Source: Prosthecobacter sp. (GTDB taxonomy: Bacteria > Verrucomicrobiota > Verrucomicrobiia > Verrucomicrobiales > Verrucomicrobiaceae). Taken from it: a stretch of DNA of 16,784 bases. Location: NCBI GenBank assembly GCA_025869455.1, contig JAOZVT010000206.1, positions 1 to 16,784 of the forward strand. Reading direction: 5' to 3'. A program made the position numbers and the translations under genes. Of the stretch, positions 8,682 to 14,600 are shown in pieces. The notes under the pieces are model-generated. The model had not been told where the DNA came from. It searched no databases and saw only the letters and a list, made by a program, of their open reading frames with translations. Each line of letters starts with the position of its first letter. Position 1 is the first letter of the stretch.

Positions 8682-9296
8682 TTACTTCTCCTTCTTCGCA
8701 TCTTCTTTCTTATCACCATCCAGAGGAGTGATGATCGGACGATCCTTCATTTCAGGCCAGATCAGCCACTTATCACCTTCTTTGACAAAGGAGATGAGGA
8801 AGAGTTCTTCGATGCGGTCAGTCAATGTTTCCTGGGAAGTGCGAACCGTGGCGTGCACGTAGTTCTTGTCCTTTTCTTCGACCAAGCCCAGCACATCCAC
8901 TTTGAGGGTGTCCTGCTTCTTCTTGGTGACTTCAGGGGCCGCGTTGACACGCTTATGCCAAGCGGTGCGGTCTGTGATGTAAAACTCCTGAGGAGTCAGC
9001 ACTTCCAAGTCACGAATTTCTTTCACTCCAAAACGCTCGAGCATTTGTGCCTCTTCGGTCATCGTAGGGGCGGTTTTGATGATGGCGATGGTTTCTTTCT
9101 GCTTCCGTTCCAGGGAACTAGGCAGGAGCATGACCGAGGCGGTTTTCCAATCCTGGGCGACGACGCTCTCCAGATACTTTTTCACCATGGCTGCGCATGG
9201 GTGATCCAGTGGGAGTTGGCCAGCCCAAGAAGAACCTGCCATAGCAAGGAAACTCAGGGCCACAGAAAGACGAAACAAAGGAAGGACAGAATGCAT
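8682..9296 (-). CDS. Small exported protein of unknown function
   Basis: Unrecognised 204-aa protein. It has a clear Sec-type signal peptide: a positive N-region with Arg9, a hydrophobic core, and S-W-A before a probable cleavage near residues 25/26. The mature part shows helix-rich segments (YLESVVAQDWKTASVMLLPS) followed by strands (KVDVLGLVEEKDKNYVHATV, ELFLISFVKEGDKWLIW), and ends in a Lys/Asp-rich tail (KKEDAKKEK). A helix followed by a sheet ending in 'GDKWLIW' resembles NTF2-like/DUF4878-type exported proteins, but that is only a style match. It follows the stator-like cluster on the same strand after 206 bases that contain a probable terminator, so co-transcription with that cluster is doubtful. 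The overlapping plus-strand frame lacks any protein-like features. Confidence 0.75.
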   Translation of the reverse strand: MHSVLPLFRLSVALSFLAMAGSSWAGQLPLDHPCAAMVKKYLESVVAQDWKTASVMLLPSSLERKQKETIAIIKTAPTMTEEAQMLERFGVKEIRDLEVLTPQEFYITDRTAWHKRVNAAPEVTKKKQDTLKVDVLGLVEEKDKNYVHATVRTSQETLTDRIEELFLISFVKEGDKWLIWPEMKDRPIITPLDGDKKEDAKKEK

Positions 9297-9311
9297 AGAG
9301 TCAGTTTAGAC

Positions 9312-9347
9312 CCGCGTGAGCGCGGAATGTTCGGGCTTTTTAGCCCG
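9312..9347 (-). repeat. Twin GC-rich hairpins in the leader of the small exported protein
   Basis: Two perfect stem-loops lie six bases apart: CCGCG-TGAG-CGCGG at 9312-9325 and CGGGCT-TTTT-AGCCCG at 9332-9347. They sit 16-51 bases upstream of the ATG at 9296. No T-run follows either hairpin on either strand, so a simple terminator is unlikely. The paired compact palindromes look like a REP/BIME-style intergenic element or a structured 5' leader. Only one copy is visible in this window. Confidence 0.45.
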
Positions 9348-9451
9348 CGCCTTAGAGAACGTCAAATGGAGAAACCTTCCGTCTGATGATGAATCTCTGC
9401 CAAGGCGATGATTAAAGGCCAATTTCAGGGTTATTTTGGATCAAGGATTGC

Positions 9452-9488
9452 AAAAAAAATTCAAGCCTCCAACTAGGAAGCTAGTGGG
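9452..9488 (-). terminator. Probable terminator after the stator-like cluster
   Basis: On the minus strand, 15 bases after the stop at 9503, an 8-bp stem with one C/T mismatch and a 4-base loop (plus-strand arms 9469-9476 and 9481-9488) is followed 9 bases later by eight T (plus-strand A 9452-9459). The position is right for the end of the three-gene cluster. The gap between stem and T-run is longer than in a textbook intrinsic terminator. Confidence 0.45.
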
Positions 9489-9502
9489 AACTTCAAGATT
9501 CT

Positions 9503-11053
9503 TCAGTCCAGTTTTTTGACTGGAGCCGCAATGGTGACAGGATCGGCTTCACCAGGTTTTTTCGGCGCAGGTGGTGTTGGCTTGGTAAAGCGTTGCACTT
9601 CGTAGCCATTGACATTGATGTTGAGATCCAATGTGGACAAAAATCCCCAAGTCGCAGGCGTGCCCGCGTCATCGGCAATTTTCCGTGCTTCCAAGTAAGT
9701 ATCAAAAGCATCTGACTTCACTTGGAAAACAGCCACTCCGTTTGGATCAGCCTTGATCTGACGCATCAGACGTTGATAAGCGGAGCCTTCGTTACGCATT
9801 TGATCCAGTGTTTCGCCGCCCCCTGCACGTGGATTCAGCACCAACTGAACCAGCGTACTTCCAGGTTTGATGGTGGGTGTGATGACATAGGCACCACTCA
9901 GCGTCGGGCTAGCCGCTGCACGCTCAAGAATGGCTTTGATTTTGAAAGCGTCATAGATCACTTTGCTGCGACTGCGATTCTTGACACCATCCAGACCTGC
10001 AAGGTCCTTGATGAAGTAACTGTAAACTTCCTTGGCCCCAGCTTTGACTTCTTCTGTCTTGGAACCATAACTGAAGGAGATTTTTCCTCCTGCTAAAACG
10101 GCCTTGAGGGTCGGTTTAAGGGGGTCTTTGGAAGGGTCCAGAGCCAGCCATTTGGCCAAATCTCCTTTCGTCGCGGCAATGACGGCTTCTGCCACTTTCG
10201 GCAAAGTGGAGCGGATAGCGATGGAGATGTCCCCCAGAGAAGCCAAGATAGATTTGTTCGGTTGCAACCCTGCCGCATTCAACGCGACGTAAGCATCTGC
10301 CACCTGATCCATCTGGAAGGAATTCACCAAGGGGGCGATTTCTGACCAGGCCTTCTGCGCAGCCGGAGCCGTACCAAAAATTTTGGTCAGCATTGGAAGA
10401 AACGGATCAATCTTAGCTTCCTTATACTCCAACTGGGTTTTTACTTTTTCCAAGCCTTCAATGATGGGCTTGATAAATTCCGCCTCATTAAGGGTCAGCA
10501 CACCTTGCTTGGCCACAAGAATTCGGGTTTCATTCGGTTTCTCAGGGTAAGGCCGTGGGTTAGGCAGGCGAACGTAGGTCGGCGGTGGTGGCTGGTAGAT
10601 CGGCGTCTCATCCAGCAGCGCTTTCAGACGCTCCACTTCCGTCAGCAATTTATCCACTTCTTCCTTTTCCTTTTCACGCAACTGCTTGGCTTCATCCAAC
10701 TTCTTGCGGAAGCTTTCCAAGTCCAAGTATATTACGTCAGCCAACTCGGAAGTGTCCACGGTCTTCAGCTGATCAATGGCCTTCTTCAAGTCCTGCTCAG
10801 CCTTTTCTTTGTCTTCTTCGATTTTTTTAGGATCCGCAGGAGGCGGCGGCAAGTCTTTAAGCTGCTGCTGCATCTGTTCATGCTCTTCCTTGGTGACGGG
10901 AGGAAGATCGGAAAGGATTTTCTGTACCGTTTGCGCCGTATTCAGCGCCATCATCACCAACACGATCATGAGCACGCCGACCACGTTCGTGACCGCGTCC
11001 ATCAGGGAGTCGAGATTGAGCTCACCACCACCATCAGATCTTCTTTTAGCCAT
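9503..11053 (-). CDS. ExbD/MotB-like stator subunit with Asp19, coiled coil and large periplasmic insertion
   Basis: 516-aa single-pass protein, not a named family member. The start MAKRRSDGGG-ELNLDSLMD19 aligns with the ExbD/TolR signature LN-x3-L/I-I-D, placing Asp19 at the proton-accepting position. The helix runs to about residue 38 with Gly26. Next come a charged coiled coil (about 55-148), a Pro-rich linker (PPPPTYVRLPNPRPYP, 155-170), a strand segment (RILVAKQGVLTLN, 177-189) and a helix-rich stretch of about 200 residues. Near the end is an ExbD-like strand-helix: GVAVFQVKSD448 followed by Y-x3-A and a Gly at the end of the helix (about 439-464). A Pro/Lys-rich tail closes it. It begins 20 bases after its paralogue, without a Shine-Dalgarno sequence, suggesting translational coupling. 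I infer a role in an ion-driven envelope complex; the driven target is unknown. Confidence 0.75.
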   Translation of the reverse strand: MAKRRSDGGGELNLDSLMDAVTNVVGVLMIVLVMMALNTAQTVQKILSDLPPVTKEEHEQMQQQLKDLPPPPADPKKIEEDKEKAEQDLKKAIDQLKTVDTSELADVIYLDLESFRKKLDEAKQLREKEKEEVDKLLTEVERLKALLDETPIYQPPPPTYVRLPNPRPYPEKPNETRILVAKQGVLTLNEAEFIKPIIEGLEKVKTQLEYKEAKIDPFLPMLTKIFGTAPAAQKAWSEIAPLVNSFQMDQVADAYVALNAAGLQPNKSILASLGDISIAIRSTLPKVAEAVIAATKGDLAKWLALDPSKDPLKPTLKAVLAGGKISFSYGSKTEEVKAGAKEVYSYFIKDLAGLDGVKNRSRSKVIYDAFKIKAILERAAASPTLSGAYVITPTIKPGSTLVQLVLNPRAGGGETLDQMRNEGSAYQRLMRQIKADPNGVAVFQVKSDAFDTYLEARKIADDAGTPATWGFLSTLDLNINVNGYEVQRFTKPTPPAPKKPGEADPVTIAAPVKKLD

Positions 11054-11073
11054 AGGATTGAGGAAGTTGGGGG

Positions 11074-11964
11074 TTAAGGCTTAACAGGTGGTTCAGGAAC
11101 GGTTTCGCCCGGAACAGGTGCAGAAACTTTTCCACGATATTTATCAAACATGGCGAGGTCCAACTGACCACGCCCTGGAATGGGTAGCTTACCGGTACGA
11201 ATACCGTAACTGCTTTCCGCACGCCCAGCTCCTGTGTTGTAAGCGGACTGTCCATCATCACGAATCAGGAAGAGGATCAGCGAATCTTTGTTCTTAGCCA
11301 CCTCAGAGAGAAAGTGGTTATAGGCCACATCCGCCACGACCGTGCTGGCCTGTGCACTGAGGCGATAATCTTCACCCCAAGCTCCCAAGACTTTGAGTGA
11401 GCCTGAACTGCATTCCACGAAGTACACCTTGGTCGTATCCGACATCCCAGAACCAGAAGGCTGCACCACCACGGGTGGCACTTTTTTATCCGGTGAGATT
11501 TGGCGCTTTTTGATTTCTTCCTTCAATTTTTCGATCTCTTCCTTGGTCAGTTTCTGCTGACGCTGGATGCCATCCACTTCCGTCAAAAGGTCATCCAACT
11601 CTTTTTTCAGTTTCTCACTGATCTCCTTATTCTGCTCCTGCACCTCTTTGGAGGAATCCAGAATCTTGCGCAGCTTGACGTAGCGTTGCTCACGCTCTTC
11701 CACGTCTTTTTGCAGTTTCTCTAGCTCCGCGAGCTTTTCTTTGAGGACCACGTCGAGCTTTTTACGCTCTTCGATCTCCTTCTTCATCTTCTGAAAATCC
11801 TGCGCCATGCGGATTTCATCAGGGGTGCGGCCCTCGGCCTTGCCAGCTTGGGCAACGACGAGGACAACGATGATGAGGACCAGCGCGCCGATAAGGCACG
11901 CCAGAATACTCAAGAAGGGGAAAAGTGAGACCTCTTCGCCGGATGACTCACGTCGCTGGGCCAT
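11074..11964 (-). CDS. ExbD-like stator subunit with Ser19 in place of the catalytic Asp, coiled coil
   Basis: 296-aa paralogue of the next gene. It opens MAQRRESSGEEVSLFPFLS19, the same numbering as its partner but with Ser where ExbD-type proteins carry Asp; the Pro-Phe before it matches ExbD (TPFID). One hydrophobic helix follows (about 14-40, with Gly26). A long highly charged coiled coil spans about 50-155, then a Pro/Ser linker, then a compact domain with strand KVYFVECSSGSLKVLG (179-194) and an ExbD-like motif LILFLIRDDGQSAY with a following helix (229-253). The tail is Pro-rich. It starts 30 bases after the MotA/TolQ-like gene and ends 20 bases before the Asp19 paralogue, so all three are one operon. 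Such coiled-coil ExbD-like proteins occur, to my knowledge, as uncharacterised proteins in PVC bacteria. Confidence 0.75.
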   Translation of the reverse strand: MAQRRESSGEEVSLFPFLSILACLIGALVLIIVVLVVAQAGKAEGRTPDEIRMAQDFQKMKKEIEERKKLDVVLKEKLAELEKLQKDVEEREQRYVKLRKILDSSKEVQEQNKEISEKLKKELDDLLTEVDGIQRQQKLTKEEIEKLKEEIKKRQISPDKKVPPVVVQPSGSGMSDTTKVYFVECSSGSLKVLGAWGEDYRLSAQASTVVADVAYNHFLSEVAKNKDSLILFLIRDDGQSAYNTGAGRAESSYGIRTGKLPIPGRGQLDLAMFDKYRGKVSAPVPGETVPEPPVKP

Positions 11965-11994
11965 AGCAGAATGGGATAGAAAGGATACGAATGA

Positions 11995-13413
11995 TTAGTC
12001 GCGGCTGAACCAGCCTTTTTTCTTCACTTGGTGAACAATGACCTGCTTGCCGCCAAGCTCTGTCAGTACATTGTTCAGCCCCTGAATGCCAGTCGCCAAA
12101 GAGCGGGTGTATTCAGTCGTTGTCTTCACGCTGTCTTTAACAGCAGCCGTGAGATCTTCACGCATGCGGTTAAGAGTCATGGTGAACTCAGCGTCCACGC
12201 GCTCTTGGTGAGCCGTCGCTCGTTTGTCCAAATTCGCCGCCTGTTCACTGATCCTCGCAGACAGAGCATTGAGATCCACCAGGAACTCTTTTTGGGCATT
12301 GGCCACGGCTTTCACCAGCACATCCATCAGGCCATTGGTGTCACCACCAGCCACACCGCCACCGTCATTGAGACGAGGCATGACGATTTCATTGCAGAAA
12401 GCGTCGATGTTGTTGAGGTTATCATCCTCAGCCTTAGCCAAGGTGTTCATGGGAAAATTCAAGAACATGGCCAAGACAAGACCCAGGAGAGTCGTATCAA
12501 ACGCGGTTCCCAGACCACTGGTCACATTGCCAATGGAAGCCATGATTTTATCCATGTCTGAGACATTTTTGAGGTCCATGCTACCGATGGCTTGGGAGAG
12601 ACCCAACACCGTACCGATGAATCCCAGAATCGGGATGGCCCACAGAAACACTTTCACCAGGGAGTAACTACCGCCGATACGGGCACTATCAATGTTACTC
12701 TGGGCATCCATCATGCCGCTGACCTCACCGTTATTCTGGCGCACTTCAAACAACTCCAGAGCTTTACGAATGCGGTTGACCATCATGCTATCACGCAGAC
12801 GAGCAGGCAGACCATAAAGGTGATCGACAAACTGCCCCACATTCTGGGCGTTCACTTCCTGACTGATGTCGCTCGGCAGCACATCCAAGAACATCGCATC
12901 CTTCTGATGGCGAAGTTTTTTCATCTTCAGCCACAAGATGCTCATGGCCACGAAGAAGAAGAAGCTCTCCACATAGTTCACCCAGGTACGCTCATAGAAA
13001 AGGTCATGGATGTAATCCATGGTGTTCACAGGTGCTGCGCCTTTCTCACCCACGCCAAACGGGAAGAGAATGCCATACCAAGCCAAGGTGGTGACAATGG
13101 CAATGCCGAGCGCCACAACGATGCTTGGGTTTGCAGGATCAGCCTCTTCCCAACCTCCGCGGGCTTGCTGCTGCTGTTCATAGTAGGTCTGCTGCTGTTC
13201 TGCCCCTTCTTCAGGAGTTTCATAGCCAGCAGATTCACCTTCAGCAGGTGGGTTTACCCCACTAGGAGCAGGCAATCCAGATGGCGGGGGCAGGCCGCCA
13301 ATGTTGGCAGGGATGGAAAGCTTGCTGTTGCAACCGGGGCAGCGGACGACTTTACCAGCCATTTCTGGCTCAGCCTTCAACTGCATGTCACAAGACGGGC
13401 ACTTAAATTTCAC
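11995..13413 (-). CDS. MotA/TolQ/ExbB proton channel family protein with N-terminal zinc ribbon
   Basis: 472-aa inner-membrane protein, the probable channel subunit of the cluster. The N-terminus carries a four-Cys ribbon (C5-x2-C8, C25-x2-C28), then a Pro/Gln/Glu-rich linker (40-95). Four membrane helices follow: about 97-118, 145-165, 250-275 and 300-322. A cytoplasmic segment separates helices 2 and 3, as in MotA. Helix 3 has the family signature AIPILGFIGTVLGLSQ (259-274, with Pro261 and Thr268), and helix 4 has AFDTTLLGLVLA (304-315), whose Thr pair matches the pore-lining Thr of ExbB/TolQ. The C-terminal 150 residues are cytoplasmic, mostly helical, and end in KKKGWFSRD. The start is GTG at 13413, fixed by AAGGAG 9 bases upstream. 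Whether it feeds transport, cell division or defence is not shown by the sequence. Confidence 0.85.
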   Translation of the reverse strand: MKFKCPSCDMQLKAEPEMAGKVVRCPGCNSKLSIPANIGGLPPPSGLPAPSGVNPPAEGESAGYETPEEGAEQQQTYYEQQQQARGGWEEADPANPSIVVALGIAIVTTLAWYGILFPFGVGEKGAAPVNTMDYIHDLFYERTWVNYVESFFFFVAMSILWLKMKKLRHQKDAMFLDVLPSDISQEVNAQNVGQFVDHLYGLPARLRDSMMVNRIRKALELFEVRQNNGEVSGMMDAQSNIDSARIGGSYSLVKVFLWAIPILGFIGTVLGLSQAIGSMDLKNVSDMDKIMASIGNVTSGLGTAFDTTLLGLVLAMFLNFPMNTLAKAEDDNLNNIDAFCNEIVMPRLNDGGGVAGGDTNGLMDVLVKAVANAQKEFLVDLNALSARISEQAANLDKRATAHQERVDAEFTMTLNRMREDLTAAVKDSVKTTTEYTRSLATGIQGLNNVLTELGGKQVIVHQVKKKGWFSRD

Positions 13414-13422
13414 AGTTTGGTT

Positions 13423-13428
13423 CTCCTT
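13423..13428 (-). promoter_or_regulatory. Strong Shine-Dalgarno AAGGAG deciding the GTG start of the MotA/TolQ-like gene
   Basis: The minus strand reads AAGGAG, then 9 bases, then GTG at 13413. It is the best ribosome binding site in the window, where most genes show none, and it selects the GTG whose product starts directly with the zinc ribbon (MKFKCPSC). Confidence 0.75.
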
Positions 13429-13499
13429 AGTTCCTGGGGGTTTATGAGTGGGGGAATTGGCATGCTATCAAAGCGGTTGTCTGCATATCAACAAGTTCT

Positions 13500-13527
13500 T
13501 TTGTATTTTGCGGGCAACCTTTCGCAA
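13500..13527 (-). promoter_or_regulatory. Weak sigma70-like promoter candidate for the stator-like cluster
   Basis: On the minus strand TTGCGA (13527-13522), a 16-base spacer and TACAAA (13505-13500) match four of six bases in each box. This would start transcription about 80 bases before the GTG. The 219-base gap 13414-13632 is the longest in the window and separates the nusB cluster from this one, so a promoter here is expected. The exact boxes are a guess. Confidence 0.25.
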
Positions 13528-13632
13528 GATTTAGAGAACTTTGGTCATTTCCAGCCCACAGGACACCCTTCGATGTACTTTTGCCGCCGTTCATGCGCCA
13601 AGTTTGCTAAGCTGGAAAGGACTTGAGGTAAA

Positions 13633-14052
13633 CTAGAGGTTCGATTTGGGGCGTACTTTCAGGGCAATTTTATGGAGGATGCCGTTGACAAATGCCCCCG
13701 ACTCCCCTGCCCCTAGCACTTTGGCAATTTCAATGGCTTCATTGATCACAACAGGTGCAGGAACCTCTGGCACATACACCAGTTCATACACAGCCATGCG
13801 TAGCACGTTTAGATCCACAACGGCCAAACGCTGCATGCGGAAGTTTTCCAACACAGGCTCAATTAAAGCATCAATTTCAGCAGTATGGGCGACCACGCCT
13901 TGAATCAAAGATTCGGCATAAGTGCGGACGGAATTCTTAGCATTGTGTACAGTCCAAAAGGCCTCCTGCTCCTCAGGGGTATGTTCCCCATGGAGATCAT
14001 GAGCAAAGAGAAATTGGACAGCGGCCTCGCGGCCTTCGCGGCGTTTTCCCAT
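13633..14052 (-). CDS. nusB: Transcription antitermination factor NusB
   Basis: RNA-binding all-helical protein that, with NusE (S10), binds boxA in rRNA leaders and supports antitermination. I chose the ATG at 14052 (139 aa) because NusB proteins start close to the R-R-x-x-R-E-A-A-V-Q-F-L-F segment, seen here at once after MGK. An upstream in-frame ATG at 14097 would add 15 residues and overlap ribH. The C-terminal family mark is clear: INEAIEIAKVLGAGESGAFV followed by NGILHKI. A GGAG lies 13 bases before the ATG, which is rather far. The start is 4 bases after the ribH stop, consistent with translational coupling; the ribH-nusB pairing is common in bacteria. The product ends with a basic tail (KVRPKSNL). 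Confidence 0.95.
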   Translation of the reverse strand: MGKRREGREAAVQFLFAHDLHGEHTPEEQEAFWTVHNAKNSVRTYAESLIQGVVAHTAEIDALIEPVLENFRMQRLAVVDLNVLRMAVYELVYVPEVPAPVVINEAIEIAKVLGAGESGAFVNGILHKIALKVRPKSNL

Positions 14053-14056
14053 GGGG

Positions 14057-14563
14057 TTAGGCGGTCTCCAGTTCAGGTTGACCGGCAAAGCTGGCACGCA
14101 TTTTACGAAACAGCGCCATCATATTCACAGCCACTTGGGCGGCTTCCGTTCCACGATTGATCTTTACGCCCAAACAACGCTCCTCCGCCTGCTCCTCTGA
14201 GCTAACCAAAAGTACTTCATGAATCACAGGCGTCGTATGACGCACCGCCATTTGCTGAAGGGCATCTGTGACAGATGCACCCACAAGATCTGCATGCTCG
14301 GTGGAACCGCGAATGATCACGCCAAAGGCGATCACGGCATCCGGCTTTGTATTCTTAATGACCAACTCCGCGCAAACGGGGATCTCAAAAGCCCCTGGTA
14401 CACGATAGACCGTGATGGTGGCATTGGGGGCAAGCTCCTCCAATTCCTCACGCCCTGCATCAAGCAGACCTTGAACGAATTGATTGTTATACAGACTGGC
14501 CACGATCGCGATAGAGACGCGATCCTGAATGGGATTTGGACGACTGGGACCGTATTGAGACAT
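14057..14563 (-). CDS. ribH: 6,7-dimethyl-8-ribityllumazine synthase
   Basis: Penultimate riboflavin enzyme: it joins 5-amino-6-ribitylaminouracil and 3,4-dihydroxy-2-butanone 4-phosphate into lumazine. The 168-aa length is normal. The substrate-binding aromatic/Asn pair appears as S-L-Y25-N26 (usually F/W-N). The VPGAFEIP segment (55-62) is canonical, and GSTEH90ADLVG holds the catalytic His. The late segment TPVIHEVLLVSSEEQAEER corresponds to the usual P-V-x-x-G-V-L-T-x-x-x-x-x-Q-A-x-x-R, with Glu in place of the common Gly. Lumazine synthase normally assembles as pentamers or 60-mers. It lies between ribBA (37 bases before) and nusB (4 bases after) on the same strand. No Shine-Dalgarno sequence is seen. 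Confidence 0.97.
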   Translation of the reverse strand: MSQYGPSRPNPIQDRVSIAIVASLYNNQFVQGLLDAGREELEELAPNATITVYRVPGAFEIPVCAELVIKNTKPDAVIAFGVIIRGSTEHADLVGASVTDALQQMAVRHTTPVIHEVLLVSSEEQAEERCLGVKINRGTEAAQVAVNMMALFRKMRASFAGQPELETA

Positions 14564-14600
14564 GGGAAATGAATGTGCTCAGTTGAGGGAAAAGCACGAA

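Noticed and set aside
8580..9386. 268-aa plus-strand open frame
   Set aside because: It is antisense to the small exported protein, which has a clean signal peptide and normal composition. The plus-strand frame gives a Phe/His-rich product typical of a shadow.
10505..11077. 190-aa plus-strand open frame rich in Phe, Leu and Arg
   Set aside because: It is the complement of the Lys/Glu-rich coiled coil of the Asp19 subunit; such coding gives hydrophobic-looking antisense frames.
9503..13413. Zorya anti-phage system
   Set aside because: There is a stator-like pair as in ZorAB, but no ZorC, ZorD or ZorE-like gene. The plug proteins lack a visible OmpA-like peptidoglycan-binding domain, and the surroundings are housekeeping genes.
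12592..13626. 344-aa plus-strand open frame
   Set aside because: It lies opposite the MotA/TolQ-like gene, whose zinc ribbon, membrane helices and family signature are unmistakable. The plus-strand product is His/Gln-rich without any domain.
14053..14097. Upstream ATG for nusB at 14097
   Set aside because: It would overlap ribH by 41 bases and add a Pro-rich stretch not expected before the NusB fold; the ATG at 14052 fits the family and the gene spacing.
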